From NCBI RefSeq assembly GCF_002093975.1, contig NZ_MSZZ01000053.1:1-64000 (forward strand): a stretch of 64,000 bases of DNA. Direction: 5' to 3'. Source of the stretch: Thermoactinospora rubra. GTDB taxonomy: Bacteria > Actinomycetota > Actinomycetes > Streptosporangiales > Streptosporangiaceae. Under the pieces are notes generated by a model, which ran no database searches, had not been told where the DNA came from, and was given only the letters and a program-made list of their open reading frames with translations. Each line of letters opens with the position of its first letter. Within the stretch, counting starts at the first letter, position 1. Positions 34,925 through 42,300 of the stretch are shown here, piece by piece. The position numbers and the translations under genes were made by a program.

Positions 34925-35553
34925 AACGACTTCGGCGGATCCGCGACCTGCTGAGCGGGCGCATGGACAGCGCGCTCGCCGAGGCCCTTCTCGGCCAGCT
35001 CAAGGCCACCAAGGAGGGCGCCTGGCTGGCCATGGCCATGATCGGCGGCGAGGTGGGGCGGACCGGCGCGCACGAGCAGATGCGCGCGATCGAGCACCTG
35101 GGCGACGAGGAACGCCGCCGCCTGGTCGACGAGCTGCGCGACGCCCTCGTGACGCCGATCGACCGGGAGGACCTGTTCCGGCTGTCGCGTTCCATCGACG
35201 ACGTGCTCGACTCGTTGCGGGATTTCGTGCGGGAGTCGCATCTGTACCGGGTGCCGGACCAGATCCGCTTCTCGCCCATGCTGGACCAGGTGATCGTGGG
35301 GATCGACGCGCTGGAGAACGCGGTGCGCGACCTGGCCTCGCGGCCCTCCGCCGTGGTCCAGGACGCGCTGGAGGCCAAGAAGGCCGGAGGCTCGATCCGG
35401 CGGATGTACCAGTACGAGATCTCGCGCATCTTCTCGGGGGAGATCGACGCGAACGCGATGAAGGAGCGGGAGCTGGTGCGCCGCCTGGAGATCGTGGGGA
35501 TGGCGATCGGCGAGGCGGCCGACGCGATCGCCGACGGCGCGATGAAGCGATGA
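34921..35553 (+). CDS. DUF47 (PhoU-like) phosphate transport regulator
   Basis: A 210-residue all-helical protein of the DUF47/PhoU-like family (SALAEALLGQLKATKEGAWLAMAM, SIDDVLDSLRDFVRESHLY, YEISRIFSGEIDANAMKERELVRRLE, MAIGEAADAIADGAMKR). These proteins form helical bundles and control the neighbouring PiT transporter. Translation is coupled to the transporter. The last codons and stop are made of the tandem unit GATGAAGC (35541-35569), so slippage there could change the C-terminus. Confidence 0.87.
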   Translation: MKRLRRIRDLLSGRMDSALAEALLGQLKATKEGAWLAMAMIGGEVGRTGAHEQMRAIEHLGDEERRRLVDELRDALVTPIDREDLFRLSRSIDDVLDSLRDFVRESHLYRVPDQIRFSPMLDQVIVGIDALENAVRDLASRPSAVVQDALEAKKAGGSIRRMYQYEISRIFSGEIDANAMKERELVRRLEIVGMAIGEAADAIADGAMKR

Positions 35554-35569
35554 AGCGATGAAGCGATGA
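35541..35569 (+). repeat. Three-and-a-half copies of GATGAAGC across a stop codon
   Basis: Units at 35541-35548, 35549-35556 and 35557-35564 are perfect, followed by a partial GATGA. The stop codon of the DUF47 gene is inside the second unit. The 8-base period is not a multiple of three. Confidence 0.85.
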
Positions 35570-35621
35570 GCGGCCAATTGAGTAGGGCATCGAATGGCCA
35601 TCGGGTGGCCGCCCGAGCCGC

Positions 35622-36180
35622 TCAGCCCTCGTCGTCCCAGTGGGGCGGGGTGACGGTGCCCGCCAGCCAGTCCGAGCGCAGGATCGCATACCCCACCGAG
35701 TCGTAGACCTTCCCGTCCGGGCCCGGCCAGGCCTGGCGGTAATGCGCCTCCTTCGCGTAGCCGCACCGGCGGAACACCGCGCGCATGGCGTGGTTGTCCT
35801 GCCGTGTCGTGCCCTCGATGCGGCGGATACCGGGCAACTCCGTGAACAGGTAGCGCGTCAGCCACGTCACCGCCGCCGCGCCCAGCCCCCGGCCGCGGTG
35901 CGCCTGCCGTACGCGGAGGTCGAACACCGGCGTGTCGTCGGCGAGGTCCTGCAGGCGGAGCAGGCCCGCGCGGTCGCCGCCGGCGAGCAGCCAGAACGTG
36001 CGCTCGTCGGCGTCGTCGTAAACGCCCCTGCGCGGCGCGGCGGCGGATCTGGTCGGCTCGCTGGAGGCCCGAGTGGTACGGCCAGGGCTCGCCCGTCAGG
36101 AAGTCCACCAGGTCGTCCACGTCCTCGGGGATGAAACGCACGAACTCAACCGGCACGTCAACCGGCATGTCCATCTGCAT
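35622..36180 (-). pseudogene. GNAT acetyltransferase with a frameshift
   Basis: The N-terminus is in one frame (MDMPVDVPVEFVRFIPEDV, then WPYHSGLQRADQIRRRAAQGR, from 36180). The rest is in another (YDDADERTFWLLAGGDRAGL, FDLRVRQAHRGRGLGAAAV, MRAVFRRCGYAKE). The acetyl-CoA loop RGRGLG is intact. Removing one T from the run complementary to AAA at 36020-36022 would join both parts into a normal GNAT of about 185 residues. It may be a recently broken gene or a base-calling error. Confidence 0.75.
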
Positions 36181-36226
36181 GCGGCATGCCTGCCAGGAGG
36201 GACGGCCGGGCGGCGAGGCGTTTTCC

Positions 36227-36267
36227 GGCGGCTTCCAAGCGGCTTTCAGGCGGCTTCCAAGCGGCTT
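36227..36267. repeat. 19-base direct repeat in a GCGGCTTCC array
   Basis: GGCGGCTTCCAAGCGGCTT occurs at 36227-36245 and again at 36249-36267 (period 22). Looser copies of GCGGCTTCC or ACGGTTTCC extend the array from about 36221 to 36289. It lies between the broken GNAT gene and the LLM oxidoreductase. Confidence 0.8.
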
Positions 36268-36297
36268 CCGGACGGTTTCCGGACGCCGGAGCGGGGT

Positions 36298-37176
36298 TCA
36301 GGACGACAGGAGCGGGCCGGCCAGCGCGCGGACCTGGCCGAGCACCTCCTCATGCGCCGAGGCGAGCGGCTGCACGGCCACGTGGTCGGCGCCCGCGTCG
36401 AGGTGGGCGCGCACCCGCTTGGCGATCGTCTCCTCCTCGCCCCACGCCACGATCGCGTCGACCAGCCTGTCGCTGCCGCCGCCGGCGAAGTCGGCGTCGC
36501 CGAAGCCCAGGGCGCGCAGGTTGTTCAGGTAGTTGGGCAGCGTGAGATACCGGCTCGTGTGCTCGCGGGCGACGCGGCGCGCCCGGTCCGGGTCGCGCTC
36601 CACGACGACGGCCTGCTCGACCACGAGCAGCTTCTCCCCGCCGAGGACCTGCCGGGCGGAGGATGTGTGCTCCGGCGGCACGAAGTAAGGAAACGCCCCG
36701 TCGGCGCGGTCTCGGGCCAGCTCCAGCATCTTGGGCCGCAGCGCCGCCAGCAGCCGCGGCGCGGGGTAAGCGGGCTCGGGGACGTCGGTCTTGACCTGGT
36801 CCATCGCCTCCAGGTAGGCGCGCATGGCCGACAGCGGCCTGCCGTAGTCGTGACCGCGGGCGTCGACGAGGACCTGATGGCTCACGCCGAGGCCGAGGAT
36901 GAAGCGCCCGGGGAAGGCCTCGCCGAGGGCCGCCTGAGCGGCGGCCGTGGCCGTGGCGTCGCGGGACCAGATACTGGCGATCCCGACGCCCACCCCGATG
37001 CGTCTGGTGGCGGCCAGCAGGATCGCGGCCGCCGTCAGGGGCTCGCGGCTGCCCGGCCCCTCGTTGACCCACACGGTGCCGTAGCCGAGCCGCTCGATCT
37101 CGGCCGCCGCGCGCCGCGACGCCTCCGCCGCGCCGCGGCCCAGCACGGGATGCCACACCCCGATACGTCCGTCCAT
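36298..37176 (-). CDS. LLM class F420-dependent oxidoreductase
   Basis: A 292-residue TIM-barrel oxidoreductase of the luciferase-like monooxygenase superfamily (RIGVGVGIASIWSRDATATAAAQAALGEAFPGRFILGLGVSH). In actinobacteria most short members use coenzyme F420 rather than FMN. The substrate is unknown. It is divergent from the ArsR-type regulator at 37210 with only 33 bases between, which suggests that regulator controls it. Confidence 0.87.
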   Translation of the reverse strand: MDGRIGVWHPVLGRGAAEASRRAAAEIERLGYGTVWVNEGPGSREPLTAAAILLAATRRIGVGVGIASIWSRDATATAAAQAALGEAFPGRFILGLGVSHQVLVDARGHDYGRPLSAMRAYLEAMDQVKTDVPEPAYPAPRLLAALRPKMLELARDRADGAFPYFVPPEHTSSARQVLGGEKLLVVEQAVVVERDPDRARRVAREHTSRYLTLPNYLNNLRALGFGDADFAGGGSDRLVDAIVAWGEEETIAKRVRAHLDAGADHVAVQPLASAHEEVLGQVRALAGPLLSS

Positions 37177-37192
37177 CTCGCGCCTCCCGGGC

Positions 37193-37246
37193 TAGGATGT
37201 TCGATCGAGATGGAACACTACACCGATGTTCGACCGTCGTCGAACA
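37193..37246 (+). promoter_or_regulatory. Promoter and palindrome of the ArsR-type gene
   Basis: TAGGAT (37193-37198) lies 12 bases before the ATG at 37210 and fits a leaderless transcript. TGTTCGA (37227-37233) and TCGAACA (37240-37246) form a perfect 7-base inverted repeat, and a further half-site TGTTCGA lies at 37199-37205. These are likely operator sites. If translation began at GTG 37276 the palindrome would be untranslated. Confidence 0.5.
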
Positions 37247-37596
37247 GGACACGCCGGCCGTCCCACACCTCACCGGTGGAGGTGACGCTCCAGGCCGCCC
37301 TCGACGCGCTCGCCGACCCGATCCGCCGCCGGATCGTGCGCGAGCTGGCGGCCGTGCCCGACTGGACCCGCCCCTGCGGCACCTTCGCCCACCTGTCCGT
37401 CGCCAAGTCGACGCTCAGCCACCACTTCGCCGTGCTGCGCGGCGTCGGGCTGCTGGAGCAGCGCGACGAGGGGACACGGCGGCTCAACCGGCTGCGCCGC
37501 GAGGAGTTCGAGGCCCGCTTCCCCGGCCTGCTCTCGCTCGTGCTCGCAGAGGAAGGGCCCGCGGGGCACGGCGAGGCGTACGAGGAGGGTCGTTGA
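37210..37596 (+). CDS. ArsR-family winged-helix regulator
   Basis: A 128-residue regulator whose core (EVTLQAALDALADPIRRRIVRELA, then CGTFAHLSVAKSTLSHHFAVLRGVGLLEQRDEGTRRLNRLRR) is a typical ArsR winged helix. No metal-binding ELCVCDL motif is present, so it probably senses something other than metals or acts as a ligand-free repressor. The first 22 residues are poorly conserved; GTG 37276 is an alternative start. It is translationally coupled to the NUDIX gene (TTGA overlap) and divergent from the LLM oxidoreductase. Confidence 0.85.
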   Translation: MEHYTDVRPSSNRTRRPSHTSPVEVTLQAALDALADPIRRRIVRELAAVPDWTRPCGTFAHLSVAKSTLSHHFAVLRGVGLLEQRDEGTRRLNRLRREEFEARFPGLLSLVLAEEGPAGHGEAYEEGR

Positions 37597-38051
37597 CCGG
37601 CACGCCGGACGGCGGCGGCGCGCCCAGCGACCGTCCGGCCGCCAGAGTGGTCTGCCTGGACCGCGACGGCAGGGTCCTGCTCATGCACTGGCGCGACTGG
37701 GTCAGCGGCCACGACGTGTGGGAGCCGCCGGGGGGAGGGATCGACTCCGGGGAGTCGCCATTGGCGGCGGCCAGGCGCGAGCTGACCGAGGAGACCGGCC
37801 TGCCAGGCTCGGCCGTACGGGACCGGCACGTGCTGGTCGCCCGCGATTTCCGCTGGCTGGGAGTGAGATACGTCAAGAAGGAGCCGTTCTACCTGGCGCT
37901 GCTCGACGACAGCGCCCCGGCGGTGGATCCGGGCGAGCTGACGGACGAGGAGGCCGCCGCGTATCTCGGCTACGGGTGGTTCGCCCCGGACGAGCTGCCG
38001 GACGCCGTGGACCCTCCCGGGCTGGCCGAGGTGATCAAGGAGCTGACGTAG
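37593..38051 (+). CDS. NUDIX hydrolase
   Basis: A 152-residue hydrolase with an intact NUDIX box (GGGIDSGESPLAAARREL followed by TEETGL), which binds metal and cleaves nucleoside diphosphates linked to another moiety. The TTG at 37593 overlaps the ArsR stop and has GAGGAGGG just upstream; GTG 37648 is an alternative. The substrate is unknown. The 3' end overlaps a possible antisense gene at 37970-38317. Confidence 0.86.
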   Translation: MTGTPDGGGAPSDRPAARVVCLDRDGRVLLMHWRDWVSGHDVWEPPGGGIDSGESPLAAARRELTEETGLPGSAVRDRHVLVARDFRWLGVRYVKKEPFYLALLDDSAPAVDPGELTDEEAAAYLGYGWFAPDELPDAVDPPGLAEVIKELT

Positions 38052-38317
38052 GCCGCCGTCTCCTCGGCCTCGCGGAAGTCGGCGCTGCTGCCGTCGTCGG
38101 CCTCGACGTGGAACCCGGGCGCCGCGGTGACCTGGACCTGACCCGCGAGCAGCACCGGGCCGCCGTGTTCAGGCGGGTCGTAGCGGTTCGGGAAGAGCGT
38201 CAGCCGCAGGCGGCGGACCAGGAGGGCCCGGATGCCGCTGGCCGCGAGCCGCTCCTGGACCCGCCCCAGCCGCTGGATCTGCTCCTCCTCCGCCCGTTCA
38301 GTGGATAGACCTCGCAT
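37970..38317 (-). CDS. Hypothetical protein overlapping the NUDIX gene
   Basis: A 115-residue frame on the minus strand. The N-terminal part (EEEQIQRLGRVQERLAASGI, RLRLTLFPNRYDPPEHGGPVLL) has plausible protein character and fills an otherwise empty 266-base stretch. Its last 27 codons lie antisense to the end of the NUDIX gene and look low in complexity (SASPGGSTASGSSSG). I do not recognise a family. It may be real, with a shorter true extent. Confidence 0.4.
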   Translation of the reverse strand: MRGLSTERAEEEQIQRLGRVQERLAASGIRALLVRRLRLTLFPNRYDPPEHGGPVLLAGQVQVTAAPGFHVEADDGSSADFREAEETAAYVSSLITSASPGGSTASGSSSGANHP

Positions 38318-38469
38318 TTGACATCACATGTCCCTATGTCGCTGGGATTTTCCTTGCCCAGACACCAGAGTGCACTTGAGTGACTACTCTATGTAGGGAA
38401 ACCGGTGCCACACCGGAGCTGTGTGGGTGCCCACCCCGTTTGTAGAACCGTGTAGAACCGGAGCGCCGC

Positions 38470-39288
38470 ATGCCTCCAGCACGAGAGCTCGACCCGAGCT
38501 CCTCTCCCCTGGCGTTCTTCGGAGCCGAGCTGCGCGAGCACCGCCTGCGCGCCGGGCTGTCCCAGGAGCAGCTGGCCGAACGGCTCAGCTACTCTCTGTC
38601 ACTGGTCTGCGCGGTGGAGCTGGCCAGGCGGACCCCGTCGCGCGACTTCGCCGAGCGGGCCGACCAGGTCCTCGAGACGGGCGGCGAGCTGACCCGTCTG
38701 TGGCCCCTGGTACGGCAGGCGGTCTACCCCGCGTGGTTCCGGCCGTGGCTGGAGATCGAGCAGACCGCGCGCACGCTCCAGACATGGCAGCCTTTGCTGG
38801 TCCCCGGTCTGCTGCAGACCGAGGACTACGCCCGCGAGGTGCTGCGCCACGAGCCGGGCGCCACCGCCGAGCAGGCCGAGGAGGCCGTCGCGGCCCGCAT
38901 GACGCGGCAGGCGATCCTCCACCGGCAGGACCCGCCGATGTACTGGGCGGTTCTGGACGAATGGGTCCTCTACCGCCCGGTCGGCCCGCCCGCCGTCATG
39001 CGCGGCCAAGTCCGGGCGCTGCTGGCCAGCGCCGAGCTGCCCAACGTCACCATCCAGGTGATCCCGCGAGACAGCCCCGCCATTCCAGGCCTCACCGGGG
39101 CGTTCGTCATCGCCAAGGTGCCAGGGGAGCCGGACCTGGTGTACCTGGAGTCGGCCGGGGAGGGCTACGTCACCGACCGGCCGGCGGACGTGGAGTCCAT
39201 CGTCCGCCGATACGACGTGATCCGGTCTCTCGCCTTACCGGTTCACGCGAGTCTACATTTGCTGACAGAAGCGGAGGAAAAGATATGA
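38470..39288 (+). CDS. XRE-family HTH regulator with DUF5753 domain
   Basis: A 272-residue protein. An N-terminal HTH (about 17-70, LREHRLRAGLSQEQLAERLSYSLSLVCAVELARRTPS) is followed by the DUF5753 domain (about 85-265, QTWQPLLVPGLLQTEDYAREVLRHE, VLDEWVLYRPVG). This actinomycete-specific regulator family is nearly always paired with a DUF397 protein and has been linked to development and antibiotic production in Streptomyces. Its stop overlaps the DUF397 start (ATGA at 39285-39288). Confidence 0.92.
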   Translation: MPPARELDPSSSPLAFFGAELREHRLRAGLSQEQLAERLSYSLSLVCAVELARRTPSRDFAERADQVLETGGELTRLWPLVRQAVYPAWFRPWLEIEQTARTLQTWQPLLVPGLLQTEDYAREVLRHEPGATAEQAEEAVAARMTRQAILHRQDPPMYWAVLDEWVLYRPVGPPAVMRGQVRALLASAELPNVTIQVIPRDSPAIPGLTGAFVIAKVPGEPDLVYLESAGEGYVTDRPADVESIVRRYDVIRSLALPVHASLHLLTEAEEKI

Positions 39289-39521
39289 AGGAGCTCAGCT
39301 GGCGCAAGTCCCGTCGTAGCGGCAGCAACGGCGGCGACTGCGTCGAGGTGGCCGTCCTCGCCGCGCCCGGGGACGTCGCCGCTCACAAGGCGCAGGAGGA
39401 CCGGCTCTTCGTCCTGCGCGACTCCAAGGACCCCGAGGGGCCCAGGCTCTACTTCACCGAGTCGGAGTGGCAGGCGTTCCTGCTCGGCGTGAAGGACGGC
39501 GACTTCGACGATTTGCGGTAG
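39285..39521 (+). CDS. DUF397 small protein
   Basis: A 78-residue protein with the DUF397 signature: WRKSRRSGSNGGDCVEVA, then RLFVLRDSKDPEGPRLYFTESEWQAFL. Such proteins act as partners or antagonists of the adjacent XRE/DUF5753 regulator, similar to toxin-antitoxin pairs. Coupled translation supports a stoichiometric complex. The 144 bases after it hold no clear gene. Confidence 0.92.
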   Translation: MKELSWRKSRRSGSNGGDCVEVAVLAAPGDVAAHKAQEDRLFVLRDSKDPEGPRLYFTESEWQAFLLGVKDGDFDDLR

Positions 39522-39665
39522 CCGCCGCGGATCGCCCCCTCCCTAGGCGGCTTTTCCGGCAATTCTCAGTAAACCGTTCCAAATTCCCAGTTTGGCGATG
39601 AAGCGTCAGGAAGACGCGCCCTTCGCGGCTGCCCGGCGGCCGCCGCGAAGGACCGCGCCGTCCCG

Positions 39666-40451
39666 CTAGCCGGGGGCCCCGGGCGCCTGTCCGGGTTCCC
39701 TCGCGCCGCCCAGCTCGGCCAAGGTCGCGGCGGCCAGCGACCGCAGCAGCGCCCCGGCGACCCGCTCGTGCTCGGCCTCCACCGACTCGTCCGCCGCCAC
39801 CGCCGCCCGGTAGCGGGCGCGTTGCTCCTCGTCGGGGTACGGCAGCGCCGTCATGGCACAGATGACCCGCACCCGGCCGTCCGGATGCCGGTCGACGGTC
39901 ACCGCGTGGGTTCTCAGGCACGCCTCGTCCGCGCCGCCGAACCATCCGCACTTGACCGCGACCTTGCCGGGGAAGACCGTCCTGACCCCGAAGTCCTGCC
40001 CGGCCCTGACCATCCACTGCAGGATCGTCAGGGCGTCACGGTCGCCGAAGAAGCCCGCCAGCGCCAGGGCCGAGTAGGCCCTCGTGACCTCCTCGGCGCT
40101 GACCTCCACCGAGCCGAACCAGGCGGGGTCGGTGGGCGGCGGCGCCCACGCGACGCCGGTGCGCTCGGCCAGGCGGGACAGGATGACGCGGGGCCCGGTG
40201 CCCAGCCACAGGCGCAGGGTGGTCGTGTTGGACGACTCGACGACCGCCGGCTCGGCGTCGTGCTGCCAGGTGTCGTTCCTGTCGGCCGCCCAGGCGTACA
40301 GGGGCTTGAGCAGCGAGGCGCACCTGAGCCGGACGCCGCCGGCGCGGAAGGCGACCGCCCTGGCGGCGCCGCCGCCGTAGCCGACCACGAGGCCCGCCGC
40401 CTGGGCGGTGGCGCCGGGCGGGATGTCTCTCGCAAGCTCGTCGAAGCTCAT
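39666..40451 (-). CDS. Divergent beta-lactamase-fold serine hydrolase
   Basis: A 261-residue protein with faint penicillin-binding-like motifs in the right order: SxxK as CASLLKPLYAW (near residue 46), SxN as ESSNTTTLRLWL, and K-x-G as VKCGWFGG. No signal peptide or lipobox is visible, so it appears cytoplasmic, which is unusual for this fold. It could be a hydrolase of small esters or an inactive binding protein. The gene stands alone and is divergent from the winged-helix gene at 40588. Confidence 0.65.
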   Translation of the reverse strand: MSFDELARDIPPGATAQAAGLVVGYGGGAARAVAFRAGGVRLRCASLLKPLYAWAADRNDTWQHDAEPAVVESSNTTTLRLWLGTGPRVILSRLAERTGVAWAPPPTDPAWFGSVEVSAEEVTRAYSALALAGFFGDRDALTILQWMVRAGQDFGVRTVFPGKVAVKCGWFGGADEACLRTHAVTVDRHPDGRVRVICAMTALPYPDEEQRARYRAAVAADESVEAEHERVAGALLRSLAAATLAELGGAREPGQAPGAPG

Positions 40452-40587
40452 GGGGCTCAGGATGGCATTTCTGTCACCCCGTATGGGGTGAAAAGGGCAT
40501 GGCGCTTCTCGCCGTACCCCCGCATGGCGACAGACAAGCCGGACAACGCGGAAAGAACCCGTCCGCGATCGCGTCTAGCGTGGGCGC

Positions 40588-41676
40588 ATGAAGCTGTCCT
40601 GGACCCAGGTGTGCGCACGCCGCCTCGCACGTCACCACCTCGCCGAGCCCGCCGCCGGCCTGTCCCCCGCCGACGTGGTCGCCGACATGGCCGGCACCCA
40701 CGCCCAGGTGATGTCCGCCGCCGAGCTGGGCGTCGCCCTGCGCATGGCCGGCGCGACCCGGCAGACGGTCCGCGACGCCCTGTGGCGGGACCGGAGCCTG
40801 GTCAAGACCTACGGCCCGCGCGGCACCGTGCACCTGCTCCCCGCCGCCGACCTGCCGATGTGGCTGGGAGTCCTCCAGGCCGTGCCGTGGACCGCCTACA
40901 AGATGCCCGGGGACGTCGCGATGACCGCCGAGCAGACCGAGCAGGTCGTCGCGGCGGCCGGCGACGCGCTGCTGGACCGCGAGCTCACGATCGACGAGCT
41001 CGACGCCGAGGTGGTGGCCAGGACCGGGCCGTGGGCCGGGGACCTGGTGATGCCCGCCTTCCAGACCTTCTGGCCGCGCTGGCGGCAGGCCGTCCACCTG
41101 GCCGCGCACCGCGGCGTGCTGTGCTTCGGCCCGCAGCGCGGGCGCAAGGTCACCTACACCAACCCGCGTGCGACCGCCATGCCGGCCCAGGAGGCGCTGG
41201 CCGCGATCGTCCCGCTCTACCTGCGCGCGTACGGCCCGGCCACGCCCGGCCAGTTCGCGCACTGGCTCAACGCCCCCAAGTCCTGGGCCGGGGAGGTGTT
41301 CGGCCGCCTGGACCTGGAGGAGGTCGAGGTGGAGGGCAGGCGGGCCTACGTGGCCAAGGGCGACACCGAAGCGCCCGCCGAGCCGCCCCGGGGCGTGCGG
41401 CTCCTGCCGTACTTCGACACCTACGCCTACGTGGTCGGCAACCAGCCCAAGGAGCTGCTGCACCCCGGCCGGGCCGCCGAGCGGGTGCTGGGCCGCAACT
41501 ACCAGACGCTCGTGGTGGACGGCGTCGTGGCCGGGCTGTGGCACCAGCGCCGATCCGGACGCAGGCTCGACGTCACCGTGGAGGCCCTGGTGCCGCTCGG
41601 CAGGCGGCAGCTCGCCGGCTGGAGGAGCAGGTGGTGCGGATCGGCGAGATCCTGCAGACCGGCACGCCGAGCCTGA
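40588..41676 (+). CDS. Winged-helix DNA-binding protein (AlkZ-like), C-terminus frameshifted
   Basis: A protein of the HTH_42/AlkZ-like family (AGTHAQVMSAAELGVALRM, LVKTYGPRGTVHLLPAADL, VRLLPYFDTYAYVVG). Some members are DNA glycosylases; others are uncharacterised. As read it has 362 residues and ends in an out-of-frame tail from about residue 343. The natural end (RLEEQVVRIGEILQTGTPSL, then TLGEVTAGSHA) lies in another frame, with the stop at 41711. A missing base near 41617 explains this. It is either a real mutation or a sequence error; the DNA-binding core is intact. Confidence 0.78.
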   Translation: MKLSWTQVCARRLARHHLAEPAAGLSPADVVADMAGTHAQVMSAAELGVALRMAGATRQTVRDALWRDRSLVKTYGPRGTVHLLPAADLPMWLGVLQAVPWTAYKMPGDVAMTAEQTEQVVAAAGDALLDRELTIDELDAEVVARTGPWAGDLVMPAFQTFWPRWRQAVHLAAHRGVLCFGPQRGRKVTYTNPRATAMPAQEALAAIVPLYLRAYGPATPGQFAHWLNAPKSWAGEVFGRLDLEEVEVEGRRAYVAKGDTEAPAEPPRGVRLLPYFDTYAYVVGNQPKELLHPGRAAERVLGRNYQTLVVDGVVAGLWHQRRSGRRLDVTVEALVPLGRRQLAGWRSRWCGSARSCRPARRA

Positions 41677-41718
41677 CCCTGGGCGAGGTGACCGCCGGAA
41701 GCCACGCCTAGCGCCGGA

Positions 41719-42183
41719 TCACGTCCAGGCGTTGCCCGCCTGGACCATGAACCCGGCGGCCGGTACGGCGAGCACCGCCGCCAGCAGCAGGAAGCGCCAC
41801 CACGGGTGCACGCGCGCGTCGGTCACGAACGCCCCCACGGCTCCGGCCGCCGCGAAGCTCCCGCAGGTGGCCAGCAGCCCGGCGACCCGGTAGGGCGGCC
41901 ACCACGGCAGCGCCTTGGCGGCGACCCAGAGCGCCACGAGGACGCTCGCCGCGACCAGCGCCGTCCGCCCGCCGGGGCGTATCTCCAGGCTGTTGAGGAG
42001 GGCAGCGGCGCCGGCCAGCGTCGCCAGGGCGAGCACGAGCTGCAGGCCCAGCGTGTACGGCAGGCACCCCCAGTCGCCGCAGCCGACCGCCGCCCAGGCC
42101 AGCCGGCTGGCCAGCCACCACGCCACCCCGACGACCCCCGAGACGACCGCCGCCGGCCCCGCCCGCATGCCCATGGCCACCAT
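41719..42183 (-). CDS. Small polytopic membrane protein
   Basis: A 154-residue protein with four hydrophobic helices (AVVSGVVGVAWWLASRLAWAA, TLGLQLVLALATLAGAAALL, TALVAASVLVALWVAAKAL, and a last pair around AGLLATCGSFAAAGAVGAF and FLLLAAVLAVPAAGF). It has a cysteine pair, CGDWGC, in the first loop. I do not recognise a family. The start at 42183 is favoured; 42174 and 42168 are in-frame alternatives. It ends 8 bases from the natural stop of the convergent winged-helix gene. Confidence 0.7.
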   Translation of the reverse strand: MVAMGMRAGPAAVVSGVVGVAWWLASRLAWAAVGCGDWGCLPYTLGLQLVLALATLAGAAALLNSLEIRPGGRTALVAASVLVALWVAAKALPWWPPYRVAGLLATCGSFAAAGAVGAFVTDARVHPWWRFLLLAAVLAVPAAGFMVQAGNAWT

Positions 42184-42215
42184 CCTGTCCGACGCGGGCA
42201 GGCACCGGCCGTCTT

Positions 42216-42268
42216 CGTCCGGCGCGCCCGGCACGGGCCACCACCGTCCGGCGCGCCCGGCACGGGCC
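42216..42268. repeat. 24-base direct repeat
   Basis: CGTCCGGCGCGCCCGGCACG plus GGCC occurs at 42216-42239 and 42245-42268 (period 29) in the short gap between the membrane-protein gene and the TPR gene. Confidence 0.8.
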
Positions 42269-42300
42269 TCCACCGTCGCCCCCGCCGACGCCGGGCGGCG

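Noticed and set aside
41708..42244. 178-residue minus-strand frame overlapping the membrane protein at 41719-42183
   Set aside because: It is an Arg/Gly-rich alternative frame; the 41719 frame gives clean membrane helices.
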